In this document: piece after piece, positions 39,716 to 51,749 of the stretch | Position numbering within the stretch: position 1 is the first letter of the stretch | Layout: each line of letters starts with the position of its first letter | Assembly: GCF_034258515.1 (NCBI RefSeq) | Contig: NZ_CP139438.1 | Coordinates: 2,108,001-2,172,000 of the forward strand | Direction: 5' to 3' | DNA length: 64,000 bases | Origin: Pseudarthrobacter oxydans | GTDB taxonomy: Bacteria; Actinomycetota; Actinomycetes; Actinomycetales; Micrococcaceae | Made by a program: the position numbers and the translations under genes | Notes under the pieces: model-generated | The model's database searches: none | The model's input: only the letters and a program-made list of their open reading frames with translations | What the model was told of the DNA's origin: nothing

Positions 39716-42259
39716 TTAGAGCCGGTTGACCTCAGTCACCCTGATCACCGCCGTTCCGGTTTCGTCCGAGGCAGCCAGGTCCACCTCGGCGGAAATCCCC
39801 CAGTCATGGTTGCCGGCGGGATCGTCGAAGATCTGCCGGACCTTCCACCGGTCCTTTTCCTCCGTGATGATGAGCAGGGCCGGTCCCCGGGCGTCCGGCC
39901 CGGTCCCGATGTCGTCGTGTTCGTCAAAGTAGTCGTCCAGGGCGTCTTCCCAGCGCTCGGCGCCCCAGCCGGCTGCGGCGTCGAGTTCCCCCAGCGCGGC
40001 CGCGTCCTCGTCGGCGAACAGCTCAACGCGGCGGAACAGTTCGTTGCGCACCATCACCCGGAAGGCCCGGATGTTGGACGTGAGCGACGGCGGGGGCGGC
40101 GGCGGCGCGTCGTGCGGTGTCGGGGCGGCGCCCGAGGCCAGTTCCTCCCATTCGTCCAGGAGGCTGGAGTCCACCTGGCGGACCAGCTCGCCGAGCCAGG
40201 CAACCAGGTCCTCCAAATCCTCGCGCAGCATGTCCTGGGGAACGGTCTGCCGCAGGGCCTTGAAGGCGTCCGCGAGGTAGCGCAGGACTATCCCCTCCGA
40301 ACGGGCCAGCCCGTAGAACTGCACGAACTCGCCAAAGTTCATGGCACGCTCGTACATGTCCCGGACCACGGACTTGGGGGCAAGCTCGAAATCGCCCACC
40401 CAGGGCGCGGCCTTCCGGTACACCTCGAAGGCTTCCCCGAGAATCTCCGCCAAGGGCTGGGGGTAGGACACTTCCTCGAGCATGGCCATCCGCTGGTCGT
40501 ACTCGATGCCGTCGGCCTTCATGGCGGCCACCGCCTCGCCGCGGGCCTTCTTTTGCTGGGCGGACAGGATCTGCCGCGGCTTCTCCAGGGTCGCCTCGAT
40601 CACGGACACCACGTCCAGGGCGTACGACGGCGACTCCGGGTCCAGGAGTTCAAGTGCGGCCAGTGCGAAGGGGGACAGCGGTTGGTTGAGTGCGAAGTTC
40701 GGCTGGAGGTGGACAGTCAGCCGGACGGTCCGGCCGTCGGGTCCCTGCTCTTCCGCAGGGATCCGCTCCACCACCTCGGCCGCGAGCAGTTCGCGGTAGA
40801 TGCCCAGTGCCTTTTTCATGAGCTGCAGCTGGGAGGACCGGGTCTCGTGGTTTTCCGTCAGGAGGCGTCGGGCCGCCGCAAACGGGTCCCCGGGCCGTTC
40901 CATCAGGTTCATCAACATTGCGTGCGTCACCGTGAAGCTTGACGTCAACGGGTCCGGCACCGATTCGACGAGCCGCTTGAACGTGGGCTCGCCCCAGCTG
41001 ACGAACCCCTCCGGCGGCTTCTTCTTCACCACCTGGCGCAGCTTCTTCTGGTCGTCACCGAATTTGGCCACGGCCTTGGCCATTGCCTTGACGTTCTCCG
41101 TCACGTGTTCGGGTGCCTGGACCACCACGGTCCCGGCGGTGTCGTAACCTGCCCGCCCGGCCCGGCCCGCAATCTGGTGGAACTCACGGGAGTTAAGCAG
41201 CCGGGTGCGGACGCCGTCGTACTTGCTCAGTGCCGTGAGCAGGACAGTGCGGATGGGCACGTTGATTCCCACGCCCAGGGTGTCGGTGCCGCAGATGACC
41301 TTCAGCAGCCCCGCCTGGGCCAGCTGCTCCACCAGCCGCCTGTACTTCGGCAGCATGCCCGCATGGTGCACGCCAATGCCGTGGCGGACCAGCCGGTTCA
41401 GGGTCTTGCCGAAACCGGCGGCGAACCGGAAGTTGGCGATCAGCTCTGCGATCTTGTCCTTCTCCTCGCGGGTGCAGACGTTGATGCTCATCAGCGTCTG
41501 TGCGCGGTCAATTGCCTCGACCTGGCTGAAGTGCACCACGTAGACCGGCACCTGCCTGGTGGAGAGCAGCTCCTCCAGCGTCTCGTGCACGGGGGTCTCG
41601 TGGTAGTAGTAATGCAGCGGAATGGGCCGTTCCGCGGAGCTCACCGTGGTGGTGGCGCGGCCCGTCAACGTTGTCAGGCCTTCCTCGAACCGGCTGACGT
41701 CCCCCAGCGTGGCGGACATCAGGAGGAACTGGGCCTGGGGGAGTTCCAGCAGGGGAACCTGCCACGCCCAGCCGCGCTGCGGGTCCGAGTAGAAATGGAA
41801 CTCGTCCATGATCACCGTGCCGAGTTCCGCGGCTGCGCCTTCACGGAGGGCGGTGTTGGCCAGGATCTCGGCCGTGCAGCAGATGATGGGCGCATCCTGG
41901 TTGACGCCGGAATCGCCCGTGATCATTCCCACGTTCTCGGCGCCGAAGATATCGCACAGGGCAAAGAACTTCTCGGAGACCAGCGCCTTGATCGGCGCGG
42001 TGTAGTAGCTCCGCTGGCCCTGGGCCATGGCCTGGAAGTGGGCGGCGATGGCCACGAGGGATTTTCCGGACCCGGTGGGGGTGGCCAGGATGACGTTGGA
42101 CCCCGTGGCCAGCTCCATAATGGCTTCGTCCTGTGCGGGATACAGGGCCAGTCCGCGGCTTTCCGTCCACTCAACGAACCGCGTGTAGAGGTCGTCGGGA
42201 TCCACACCCACAGTACGGACGGAGGCGGGCAGATGGGGCAGCTGGTCAACGAGTTTCAT
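39716..42259 (-). CDS. Ski2-like DEAD/DEAH-box helicase with DUF3516 C-terminus
   Basis: 847 residues. ATPTGSGKSLVA (Walker A, about 60-71), IMDEFHFY (motif II, a DEFH variant, near 148), LMSATLGD, and QIAGRAGRAGYDT (motif VI, near 370) place it in the Ski2/Mtr4-like superfamily 2 helicases. The C-terminal half matches the actinobacterial DUF3516 region, with a proline run near residue 715. The substrate is probably RNA or DNA; related proteins act in RNA decay or recombination, but none of that is shown here. TAAGCT lies 8 bases before the ATG at 42259. Confidence 0.88.
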   Translation of the reverse strand: MKLVDQLPHLPASVRTVGVDPDDLYTRFVEWTESRGLALYPAQDEAIMELATGSNVILATPTGSGKSLVAIAAHFQAMAQGQRSYYTAPIKALVSEKFFALCDIFGAENVGMITGDSGVNQDAPIICCTAEILANTALREGAAAELGTVIMDEFHFYSDPQRGWAWQVPLLELPQAQFLLMSATLGDVSRFEEGLTTLTGRATTTVSSAERPIPLHYYYHETPVHETLEELLSTRQVPVYVVHFSQVEAIDRAQTLMSINVCTREEKDKIAELIANFRFAAGFGKTLNRLVRHGIGVHHAGMLPKYRRLVEQLAQAGLLKVICGTDTLGVGINVPIRTVLLTALSKYDGVRTRLLNSREFHQIAGRAGRAGYDTAGTVVVQAPEHVTENVKAMAKAVAKFGDDQKKLRQVVKKKPPEGFVSWGEPTFKRLVESVPDPLTSSFTVTHAMLMNLMERPGDPFAAARRLLTENHETRSSQLQLMKKALGIYRELLAAEVVERIPAEEQGPDGRTVRLTVHLQPNFALNQPLSPFALAALELLDPESPSYALDVVSVIEATLEKPRQILSAQQKKARGEAVAAMKADGIEYDQRMAMLEEVSYPQPLAEILGEAFEVYRKAAPWVGDFELAPKSVVRDMYERAMNFGEFVQFYGLARSEGIVLRYLADAFKALRQTVPQDMLREDLEDLVAWLGELVRQVDSSLLDEWEELASGAAPTPHDAPPPPPPSLTSNIRAFRVMVRNELFRRVELFADEDAAALGELDAAAGWGAERWEDALDDYFDEHDDIGTGPDARGPALLIITEEKDRWKVRQIFDDPAGNHDWGISAEVDLAASDETGTAVIRVTEVNRL

Positions 42260-42355
42260 TGATTGCCAGCTTAGTGCCCTGCCGTGCCCGGGATTCCGCC
42301 CCGCCCGGGTTAAGCTTCGCGGTACAGAAGACGGCACCAGTATGCGGAGATGGAT

Positions 42356-43135
42356 ATGAAGTGGGACCCGGCGAAATATGCCCAGTTCGGAGACTACCGG
42401 GACCGGCCCTTTTTCGACCTGACCGGCAGGGTCCGGGCGGACCGGCCCGTCCAGGTGGTGGACCTTGGCTGCGGGCCCGGGAACCTGACCGCCACGCTCG
42501 CGGACCGCTGGCCCGGTTCCGACGTGGTTGGCCTTGACTCATCGGAAGAGATGCTCGCCAAAGCCGCCGGACGGGCGGAAAGGAACCCGTCCCTGCGCTT
42601 CGAACTGGCGGACATTTCGGAGTGGAAACCCTCCGGGCAGACCGACGTTGTGGTCAGCAATGCGGCCCTGCAGTGGGTGCCGGGCCACCAGGACATGATG
42701 CGGACCTGGCTGGATGCCCTCCGCCCCGGTGCCTGGTTCGCGCTCCAGGTCCCGGGGAACTTCAACGCCCCGTCCCATGCGTTGATGCGCGGGCTGGCGG
42801 GGTCACAGCGGTGGGTGCGGCAGCTCGGCGGGGTGCTGCAGGGCGGCGAGTCGGTGGGCGAGCCTGCGGACTACCTTCATCTCATGCTCGACGCCGGGTT
42901 CTCGGCTGACGCCTGGGAGACGACCTACCTGCAGGTGCTGGCCGGCACGGACGCCGTCCTGGAATGGGTCCGCGGCACAGCGCTCCGCCCCGTCCTTGCC
43001 GCCCTTTCCGCGGCGGAGGGGGCGGAATTCGAGGCGGAGTACGCAGCCGTGCTGCGGGAAGCGTATCCAGAAACGGGGCATGGCACCGTCTTTCCCTTTC
43101 GAAGGATCTTCGCCGTGGGGTGCAAGAGCCGGTGA
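42356..43135 (+). CDS. Class I SAM-dependent methyltransferase, trans-aconitate methyltransferase-like
   Basis: 259 residues with a Rossmann methyltransferase fold: VVDLGCGPGNLTATLA (SAM motif I) near residue 35 and VVGLDSSEEMLAKA after it. MKWDPAKYAQFGDYRDRPFFDL at the N-terminus and ALQWVPGHQDMMRTWLDALRPG near 103 are typical of trans-aconitate 2-methyltransferase. It would methylate trans-aconitate, a by-product inhibiting aconitase. ATG 42356 has GCGGAGA upstream at the right distance; ATG 42350 is an alternative. It is divergent from the Ski2-like gene. Confidence 0.85.
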   Translation: MKWDPAKYAQFGDYRDRPFFDLTGRVRADRPVQVVDLGCGPGNLTATLADRWPGSDVVGLDSSEEMLAKAAGRAERNPSLRFELADISEWKPSGQTDVVVSNAALQWVPGHQDMMRTWLDALRPGAWFALQVPGNFNAPSHALMRGLAGSQRWVRQLGGVLQGGESVGEPADYLHLMLDAGFSADAWETTYLQVLAGTDAVLEWVRGTALRPVLAALSAAEGAEFEAEYAAVLREAYPETGHGTVFPFRRIFAVGCKSR

Positions 43136-43167
43136 CGAACCGGGCCGCTGGACGCTCTTCACACTCC

Positions 43168-43183
43168 TGTCACACGCGTGACA
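43168..43183. promoter_or_regulatory. Inverted repeat, candidate operator for the ABC exporter operon
   Basis: TGTCAC-N4-GTGACA, perfect over 6-base arms, lies about 100 bases before the ABC exporter gene. A TACAAT -10-like hexamer at 43205-43210 follows it. The GntR-type regulator encoded at the end of this operon is the most obvious candidate ligand, but this is inference. Confidence 0.4.
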
Positions 43184-43281
43184 ACTCTGGAATGTGATCT
43201 GGCCTACAATGACGGGGTGGCTGATGGGGGAGAGGCCGCCGCAGGCTGTTCCCTCCGCCGACTGACCCAACTGGAGGTACG

Positions 43282-45048
43282 TTGCTGATCGGACTGATGA
43301 GCCGGCTGCTTGGGGGCCACAAAGCCCATGTGGCTGCCATCGTAGTCCTCCAGCTGGTCCAGGCTGCGGCCACCCTGCTGCTGCCCACGGTCAACGCAGC
43401 AATCATCGATGACGGCATCGTTGCCGGAAACCACACAGTCATCCCGCGCCTGGGAATCACCATGGCGGCGCTGGCCGTAATCCAGGCCGTTGCCGCCATC
43501 GCCGCGGGGTACCTCGCCGCTGTGGCGGCCATGAGGATCGGGCACCAGCTGCGGGCGGAGATCTTCTCCAAGATCCAGTCATTGTCCTCCCGGGAGGTGG
43601 CGGCCTTCGGAACCCAGAGCCTGGCCACCCGGGCCACCAACGACACCCAGCAGATCCAGGCCTTCGCGGTCCTCGTGTTCACCATGCTGGTTGCCGGCCC
43701 GGCCATGGGCCTGGGCGGCATTGTCCTGGCACTCCAGCAGGACCTGCCGCTGTCCGCGGTTGTGATCGTCATTGTGCCCCTGCTCCTGATCATCATGTAC
43801 TTCATCGTGGGCCGCCTCATCCCGCTGTACCGCGAGGGGCAGGAACACCTCGACCGTGCAGGGGGCATTCTCCGCGAGCAGATCATGGGCGCCAACGTCA
43901 TCCGGGCCTTTGTCCGCCAGGACCACGAAGTCCGGCGCTTCGCCCGGATCAACAGCATCCTGACAGCCAACAACCTCCAGTCGGCGCTGCTGGTGGCAGG
44001 AATGCTGCCTCTGGTCATGCTGGTGGTGAACCTTTCCTCCGTGGCCGTCGTCTGGTTCGGCGGGCAGCGGATCCAGGCCGGACTGATGAACATCGGGGCG
44101 TTGGCCGCCTTCATTGCCTACATCCTGCAAATCCTCCTGGCCATCATGATGGCCATGTACGTGCTCATGACGGCGCCCCGGGCTGCAGTGTGCGCGGAGC
44201 GCATCGGTGCCGTACTTGATGCCGAACCCTCCGTGCGCGACCCGCAGCAACCCAGTCTGTTGCTTCCCGCGCCGGCGGGCGGTGCGCAGCATCCTTCCGC
44301 CAAGCCGGGGGTTCTCCAGTTCAAGGGCGTGGGTTTTTCCTATCCTGGAGCGGAGGCCCCCGTCCTCGCGGACATCAGCTTCACAGCCGTTCCGGGCACC
44401 ACCACCGCCATCGTGGGGTCCACTGGCAGCGGAAAGTCCACGCTGCTGAACCTCATTCCGCGATTCCTCGACCCGACGGCAGGAACCATCACCCTAGACG
44501 GCGTGGACATCCGGGAGCTGCGGCTCGAAACCCTTCGTGCTGCCATGTCCATAGTCCCGCAGCAGTCCCACCTGTTTTCGGGGACCATCGCGGACAACCT
44601 CCGGATGGCAGCACCGGACGCATCGGACGCAGAGCTTTGGCGCGCCCTCGAAACGGCCCAGACCATGCGGTTCATGAGCGTGCTGCCGTTGGGGCTTGCC
44701 ACCCCCGTTGGCCAGGGCGGGACCAACCTGTCCGGGGGGCAACGGCAACGTTTGTGCATCACCCGCGCGCTGCTGAGGAAGGTGCCGCTGTACCTTTTTG
44801 ATGACAGCTTCTCGGCACTGGACTATGACACGGACGCGAGGTTGAGGCAGGCCCTGGCCGCGGAACTTGCCTCCAGCACAGTGATAGTGGTGGCAGAACG
44901 GATTGCCGCAGTGGAAAGCGCAGACCGCATTTTGGTCTTGGACGGCGGGCGCCTGGTGGCGCAGGGTACGCACGCCGAACTGCTTGAGATTTCCCCCACG
45001 TACCGGGAGATCGCGGACTCGCAGCTGGCCCTGGAGGGGCGGTCATGA
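43282..45048 (+). CDS. ABC exporter half-transporter with degenerate ATPase site
   Basis: 588 residues: an N-terminal six-helix membrane domain and a C-terminal ABC ATPase. Walker A GSTGSGKST is at 379-387 and the LSGGQRQR signature is intact, but the catalytic glutamate after Walker B is an aspartate (LFDDSFSALD, residue 508) and the H-loop histidine is a glutamate (VVAERIA, residue 539). These changes match the inactive half of heterodimeric exporters such as TM287/288. The start is a TTG with GGAGG 4 bases upstream. It overlaps the next gene by ATGA, so the two subunits are made in equal amounts. The cargo, a drug or lipid, is unknown. Confidence 0.9.
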   Translation: MLIGLMSRLLGGHKAHVAAIVVLQLVQAAATLLLPTVNAAIIDDGIVAGNHTVIPRLGITMAALAVIQAVAAIAAGYLAAVAAMRIGHQLRAEIFSKIQSLSSREVAAFGTQSLATRATNDTQQIQAFAVLVFTMLVAGPAMGLGGIVLALQQDLPLSAVVIVIVPLLLIIMYFIVGRLIPLYREGQEHLDRAGGILREQIMGANVIRAFVRQDHEVRRFARINSILTANNLQSALLVAGMLPLVMLVVNLSSVAVVWFGGQRIQAGLMNIGALAAFIAYILQILLAIMMAMYVLMTAPRAAVCAERIGAVLDAEPSVRDPQQPSLLLPAPAGGAQHPSAKPGVLQFKGVGFSYPGAEAPVLADISFTAVPGTTTAIVGSTGSGKSTLLNLIPRFLDPTAGTITLDGVDIRELRLETLRAAMSIVPQQSHLFSGTIADNLRMAAPDASDAELWRALETAQTMRFMSVLPLGLATPVGQGGTNLSGGQRQRLCITRALLRKVPLYLFDDSFSALDYDTDARLRQALAAELASSTVIVVAERIAAVESADRILVLDGGRLVAQGTHAELLEISPTYREIADSQLALEGRS

Positions 45049-46859
45049 CGCTTCCGGCCGTTGCCCCAGGGGTGCCAGGGAGGTTTTGGCCAACAACTGG
45101 ACGGCTTCTGGGCCTGCTCCTCCCGTTCAGGCGCTTCATGGTGGGCGCCGTGGTGGCTACCTGCACCTTTGCGGGGCTCAACGTGGCCGCGCCGAAATAC
45201 CTCGGTGACGCCACCGATGTGGTGGTGGACGGCGTCATGCTGGGATCCCTTGACCAGGGACGTCTTGGCCTGTTGCTGGCGGGGGTGGCGCTGATGTATG
45301 TCCTGGCCTCGCTGTTCAACTGGATCCAGGGAGCGCTGACAGCCCGGTCGGTACAGGGGCTCATGTATAACTTGCGGGCCTCGCTCGAGGACAAACTCCA
45401 CCGCCTGCCCTCCACCTATTTCCAGGAACGCTCCCGGGGCGATGTCCTGAGCCGCGCCACCAATGACATCGACAACATCGCCCAGGCCCTGAACCAGCTC
45501 CTCACCCAGCTGATCATGTCCTTCCTCATGCTCTGCGGGTCCCTGGCAATGATGCTCTGGATCTCGCCGCTGCTCGCCGCAATCGCGGTGGCGACTGTTC
45601 CGCTGTCCACCCTGATCACCGTGCTCGTGGCCCGGCGTTCGCAGGCGCACTTCGCCAGACAGTGGACCGAAACCGGCCAGTTGAACGCGCACGTGGAGGA
45701 GCTCATAACCGGACACGAGGTGATCAAAGCCTTCGGACACCAGGACAAGGCCGCCGAAATATTCGCCGGAAGCAACGGTCGGCTGGCGCGCGCAGCTACC
45801 AGGGCCCAGTATTCAGCCGGTGTGGTCCAGCCGCTGATGGTGCTGATGTCCAACCTCAATTACATTGCCGTGGCCGTGGTGGGCGCGCTCCAGGTCCTTG
45901 CCGGCGCCATGACCATCGGCGGGATCCAGGCGTTCATCCAGTTCAGCAGGCTCTTTAGCCAGCCGGTGGGCCAAATCGGCGGGATGCTCAACCTCATCCA
46001 GTCCTGCGCTGCGTCCGCTGCACGTGTTTTCGACCTCCTGGACACGGAGGAGGATCCCGCGGAGCCGTCCGCGGGATCCACCGCGGCCCTGGCCGGCGGC
46101 CCGATCGTCTTTGACGACGTGACTTTCGGATACCCGGAATCAGCCCCGGCGGTGCGCAACCTTTCCTTCTCCGTCGAGCCGGGCCAGACCGTAGCGATTG
46201 TGGGGCACACCGGTGCAGGGAAGACGACTGTGGTGAACCTCCTGATGAGGTTCTACGGGCCCGGATCGGGCCGCATAACCATGGGAGGACAGGACATTGC
46301 CGGGATTCCCCGGGACCGCCTCCGGGAGCAGTTCGGGGTGGTGCTCCAGGACGCGTGGCTCTTCGCCGGCACCATCAGGGAAAACATTGCCTACGGCCGG
46401 CCGGACGCCACGGACGCCTGCATCAGGGCGGCCGCCGAGGCCACTTACGTCGAACGGTTCGTCAGGGCACTGCCCGACGGCTATGACACCGTCCTGGAAA
46501 ACGGCGGGGAACCCCTTAGCCAGGGTCAACGGCAACTGGTCACCATAGCCCGGGCACAACTGGCCGGCAGGGCTGTCCTGATCCTGGACGAGGCCACCAG
46601 CTCGGTCGACTCCCGGACCGAACTGCTCATCCGCCAGGCAATGCAGCGCCTGCGGCAGGGCAGGACGAGCTTCGTGATAGCCCACCGTTTGTCCACCGTC
46701 CGCAACGCTGATCTAATTCTGGTCATGGATCACGGCCGCATTGTCGAGCAGGGCACACACCGAAGCCTCCTGTCCGCCAACAGCTACTACGCCCGGCTTC
46801 ACAACGCACAATTCTCCGTCCGGCCCGGCCGTGCGGACGCCCTTGAGGCCGGCCTTTGA
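45045..46859 (+). CDS. ABC exporter half-transporter, catalytically competent partner
   Basis: 604 residues with a six-helix membrane domain and an ABC ATPase. Walker A GHTGAGKTT is at 387-395, the signature is LSQGQRQ, Walker B LILDEATSSVD has the catalytic Glu516, and the H-loop has His547 (VIAHRLSTV). It pairs with the degenerate partner encoded just upstream (ATGA overlap), forming a heterodimer with one active site. Its stop overlaps the start of the GntR gene by one base, so all three are one operon. Confidence 0.92.
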   Translation: MTLPAVAPGVPGRFWPTTGRLLGLLLPFRRFMVGAVVATCTFAGLNVAAPKYLGDATDVVVDGVMLGSLDQGRLGLLLAGVALMYVLASLFNWIQGALTARSVQGLMYNLRASLEDKLHRLPSTYFQERSRGDVLSRATNDIDNIAQALNQLLTQLIMSFLMLCGSLAMMLWISPLLAAIAVATVPLSTLITVLVARRSQAHFARQWTETGQLNAHVEELITGHEVIKAFGHQDKAAEIFAGSNGRLARAATRAQYSAGVVQPLMVLMSNLNYIAVAVVGALQVLAGAMTIGGIQAFIQFSRLFSQPVGQIGGMLNLIQSCAASAARVFDLLDTEEDPAEPSAGSTAALAGGPIVFDDVTFGYPESAPAVRNLSFSVEPGQTVAIVGHTGAGKTTVVNLLMRFYGPGSGRITMGGQDIAGIPRDRLREQFGVVLQDAWLFAGTIRENIAYGRPDATDACIRAAAEATYVERFVRALPDGYDTVLENGGEPLSQGQRQLVTIARAQLAGRAVLILDEATSSVDSRTELLIRQAMQRLRQGRTSFVIAHRLSTVRNADLILVMDHGRIVEQGTHRSLLSANSYYARLHNAQFSVRPGRADALEAGL

Positions 46860-47236
46860 TGCCCGCATCCGGCTTCCCCGGAACATGGAAACCGAACACT
46901 GCCAGCTCCGTGGCGCTGTTTGAACAGCTGCGGCTCCAGGTCATCCACCAGGTGGACAACGGAGCCCTCCCGCCGGGGACCCGGCTGCCCGCCGTCAGGG
47001 CCCTGGCCGAGCGCCTGGATGTGGCTCCGCATACAGTGGCCCGCGCCTACAAGGAGCTCGAAGCCGCCGGAATCGTTGCCACCCACGGCAGGAACGGAAC
47101 AACGGTGTGCGCACGTGACGAACGTCTCGGCGGGCTCTCAGCCGCCGCAGCAGCCTACGCTGCCGCGGCCAAAGCGCAGGGCGCCACGTTCGCCGAGGCG
47201 GTGAAGCTGCTGGCCGCCGCCTACGACGCCGGCTGA
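46859..47236 (+). CDS. GntR family transcriptional regulator
   Basis: 125 residues with a winged-helix DNA-binding domain: LPPGTRLPAVRALAERLDVAP near residue 36 and TVARAYKELEAAGIVATHGRNGT near 60 are the GntR signature. Only a short helical C-terminus follows, without a ligand-binding domain, as in the YtrA-like subgroup. The ATG overlaps the stop of the ABC gene (TGATG). It probably controls this exporter operon, perhaps through the inverted repeat at 43168-43183. Confidence 0.85.
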   Translation: MPASGFPGTWKPNTASSVALFEQLRLQVIHQVDNGALPPGTRLPAVRALAERLDVAPHTVARAYKELEAAGIVATHGRNGTTVCARDERLGGLSAAAAAYAAAAKAQGATFAEAVKLLAAAYDAG

Positions 47237-47254
47237 CCGCCCCCGCGTGGATGT

Positions 47255-47270
47255 TCGAAGAAGTTTTCGA
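47255..47270 (+). promoter_or_regulatory. LexA (SOS) box at uvrA
   Basis: TCGAAGAAGTTTTCGA is a near match to the actinobacterial LexA site TCGAAC-N4-GTTCGA, with both outer half-sites (TCGAA and TTCGA) intact and the inner C and G changed. It lies directly upstream of the -10 TAGCAT (47272-47277) and so would block the uvrA promoter. This predicts damage induction of uvrA. Confidence 0.7.
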
Positions 47271-47283
47271 TTAGCATAGTGGA

Positions 47284-50205
<2,922 letters not shown>

Positions 50206-50297
50206 AAGCGCGGCGAGGTCTCCTGACGTAATCCAAATGTATGCCGCTGCGCGTATGCGAGTTTCAGGCATGAGTGGTGTCGTGAGAAACTAACCCG

Positions 50298-51014
50298 GTG
50301 ACTCAAACAACAGTGCCCGTGATCTTTGACCTGGACGGCACTCTTGTCGATCCGGCCGGGGGAATAACAGACGGAATCTCCTTTGCCCTGAACGCCATGG
50401 GGCTTCCCGTTCCCGGGCAGGACCTGCTCCACGCGATGATCGGCCCGAAACTCAGCGATTCCCTGCTGAATGTGGCTAACGTGCCGGCGGACCTGCTGGA
50501 CGAGGTCATCCGCCTGTACCGCGAGTACTACGTCGCCACCGGGATCGCGCAGGGCCGGATCTACCCGGGCGTCCGTGAAGTCCTGGAGTCCTTCGCGGAA
50601 GCCGGGCTCCCGGTGGCTGTTGCCACCCAGAAGCCGCAGCGCCTTGCCCGCACTGTGCTGGCACACCATGGAATCGACGGGTTGTTCCACGGCATCCACG
50701 GCTCTGAGGATGACGAAAGCGCGGTGCAGGGGGTTCCGCTCGGCAAGACAGGGATCATCGCCGCTGCATTGAAGGACCTGAACACGCAGCATGCCGTGAT
50801 GGTGGGGGATCGGGCACAGGATGTTTCAGGGGCCATCGCCAACGGCCTGGACTGCATCGGCGTGGCTTGGGGATTTGCGCCCGACGGCGAGCTGGAGGAG
50901 GCCGGTGCGGTGGCCGTGGTGGAAACCGCGGAGGGCCTGGTGGAGCTTCTCCGGCAGATGCAGGCCATCCACTCCGCGGCCCTGGGGGAGGTGACCAACG
51001 ATGGCAATGTTTGA
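50298..51014 (+). CDS. HAD family hydrolase, phosphoglycolate phosphatase-like
   Basis: 238 residues with HAD motif I (IFDLDGTLVDPAGG at about 7-20), motif II near TQKP and motif IV VGDRAQDVSGA. The cap domain resembles Gph/PgmB-type phosphatases; the substrate is unknown. GTG 50298 has no Shine-Dalgarno, and GAAACT lies 6 bases upstream. Its last 14 bases overlap the plsC start, so the two are coupled. Confidence 0.85.
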   Translation: MTQTTVPVIFDLDGTLVDPAGGITDGISFALNAMGLPVPGQDLLHAMIGPKLSDSLLNVANVPADLLDEVIRLYREYYVATGIAQGRIYPGVREVLESFAEAGLPVAVATQKPQRLARTVLAHHGIDGLFHGIHGSEDDESAVQGVPLGKTGIIAAALKDLNTQHAVMVGDRAQDVSGAIANGLDCIGVAWGFAPDGELEEAGAVAVVETAEGLVELLRQMQAIHSAALGEVTNDGNV

Positions 51015-51669
51015 TGCTGTCCGCTGGACCACGCGCAGCCTGATCTCGAGCACCTGCCGGCCCACCGTCGTCGGCCTCGAAAACGTTCCTGCCGACGGGC
51101 CGTTCATCGTCGCCCCGAACCATCTGTCATTCTTCGACAGCGTGATCGTCCAGGCCCTGATGCCGCGCCCCGTTGCCTTCTTCGCGAAGGCCGAATACTT
51201 CACAACCGGAGGCGTCAAGGGCAAGGTCATGAAGGCCTTTTTCGAGTCCGTGGGTTCCATTCCCGTGGAGCGGGGTGAGCAGGCCGCAAGTGTCCAGGCA
51301 CTCAAGACGCTGCTGGACATCCTGGAATCCGGCAAGGGAATCGGCATCTATCCGGAAGGCACCCGCTCCCGTGACGGCATCCTCTACCGGGGACGCACCG
51401 GCGTGGGATGGCTGGCGCTCACCACCGGGGCACCGGTGATTCCCGTTGGACTTATCGGTACGGAAAACCTCCAGCGCGCCGGTGAGAGCGGGGTACGCCC
51501 GCAGCATTTCACCATGAAAGTGGGGGAGCCGCTGTACTTCGACAAGACCGGGCCGGACCATTCGCTGCCGGCCCGGCGGGCAGTGACTGACCGCATCATG
51601 GACGCCATTGCCGAACTCAGCGGACAGGAACGCTCCACCAGTTACAACCAGAGCAAGGCCACGGAATAA
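51001..51669 (+). CDS. plsC: 1-acyl-sn-glycerol-3-phosphate acyltransferase-like protein
   Basis: 222 residues of the PlsC acyltransferase family. HLSFFD carries the HX4D catalytic motif at residues 41-46, and YPEGTRSRDG near 117 the substrate-binding motif. It would add the second acyl chain to lysophosphatidate or a similar acceptor at the membrane. GGAGG lies 9 bases before the ATG, inside the end of the HAD gene (14-base overlap). An inverted repeat (51705-51729) that could terminate the message lies after it. Confidence 0.85.
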   Translation: MAMFDAVRWTTRSLISSTCRPTVVGLENVPADGPFIVAPNHLSFFDSVIVQALMPRPVAFFAKAEYFTTGGVKGKVMKAFFESVGSIPVERGEQAASVQALKTLLDILESGKGIGIYPEGTRSRDGILYRGRTGVGWLALTTGAPVIPVGLIGTENLQRAGESGVRPQHFTMKVGEPLYFDKTGPDHSLPARRAVTDRIMDAIAELSGQERSTSYNQSKATE

Positions 51670-51704
51670 CCCCGGTTCCAGCCGGATTTAAGGGCCGCGA
51701 GGAC

Positions 51705-51729
51705 CGCCGGGTGGCAAAGGCACCCGGCG
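51705..51729 (+). terminator. Candidate terminator after plsC
   Basis: CGCCGGGTG / CACCCGGCG, a 9-base-pair perfect stem with a 7-base loop, between plsC and uvrC. There is no T-run. The uvrC -10 follows closely. Confidence 0.45.
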
Positions 51730-51749
51730 CGCCTCAGTAGACTGGATAG

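Noticed and set aside
38753..40942. Open frame of 729 codons on the plus strand across an iminopeptidase, acetyltransferase and helicase
   Set aside because: It spans three genes on the other strand and contains no conserved motif.
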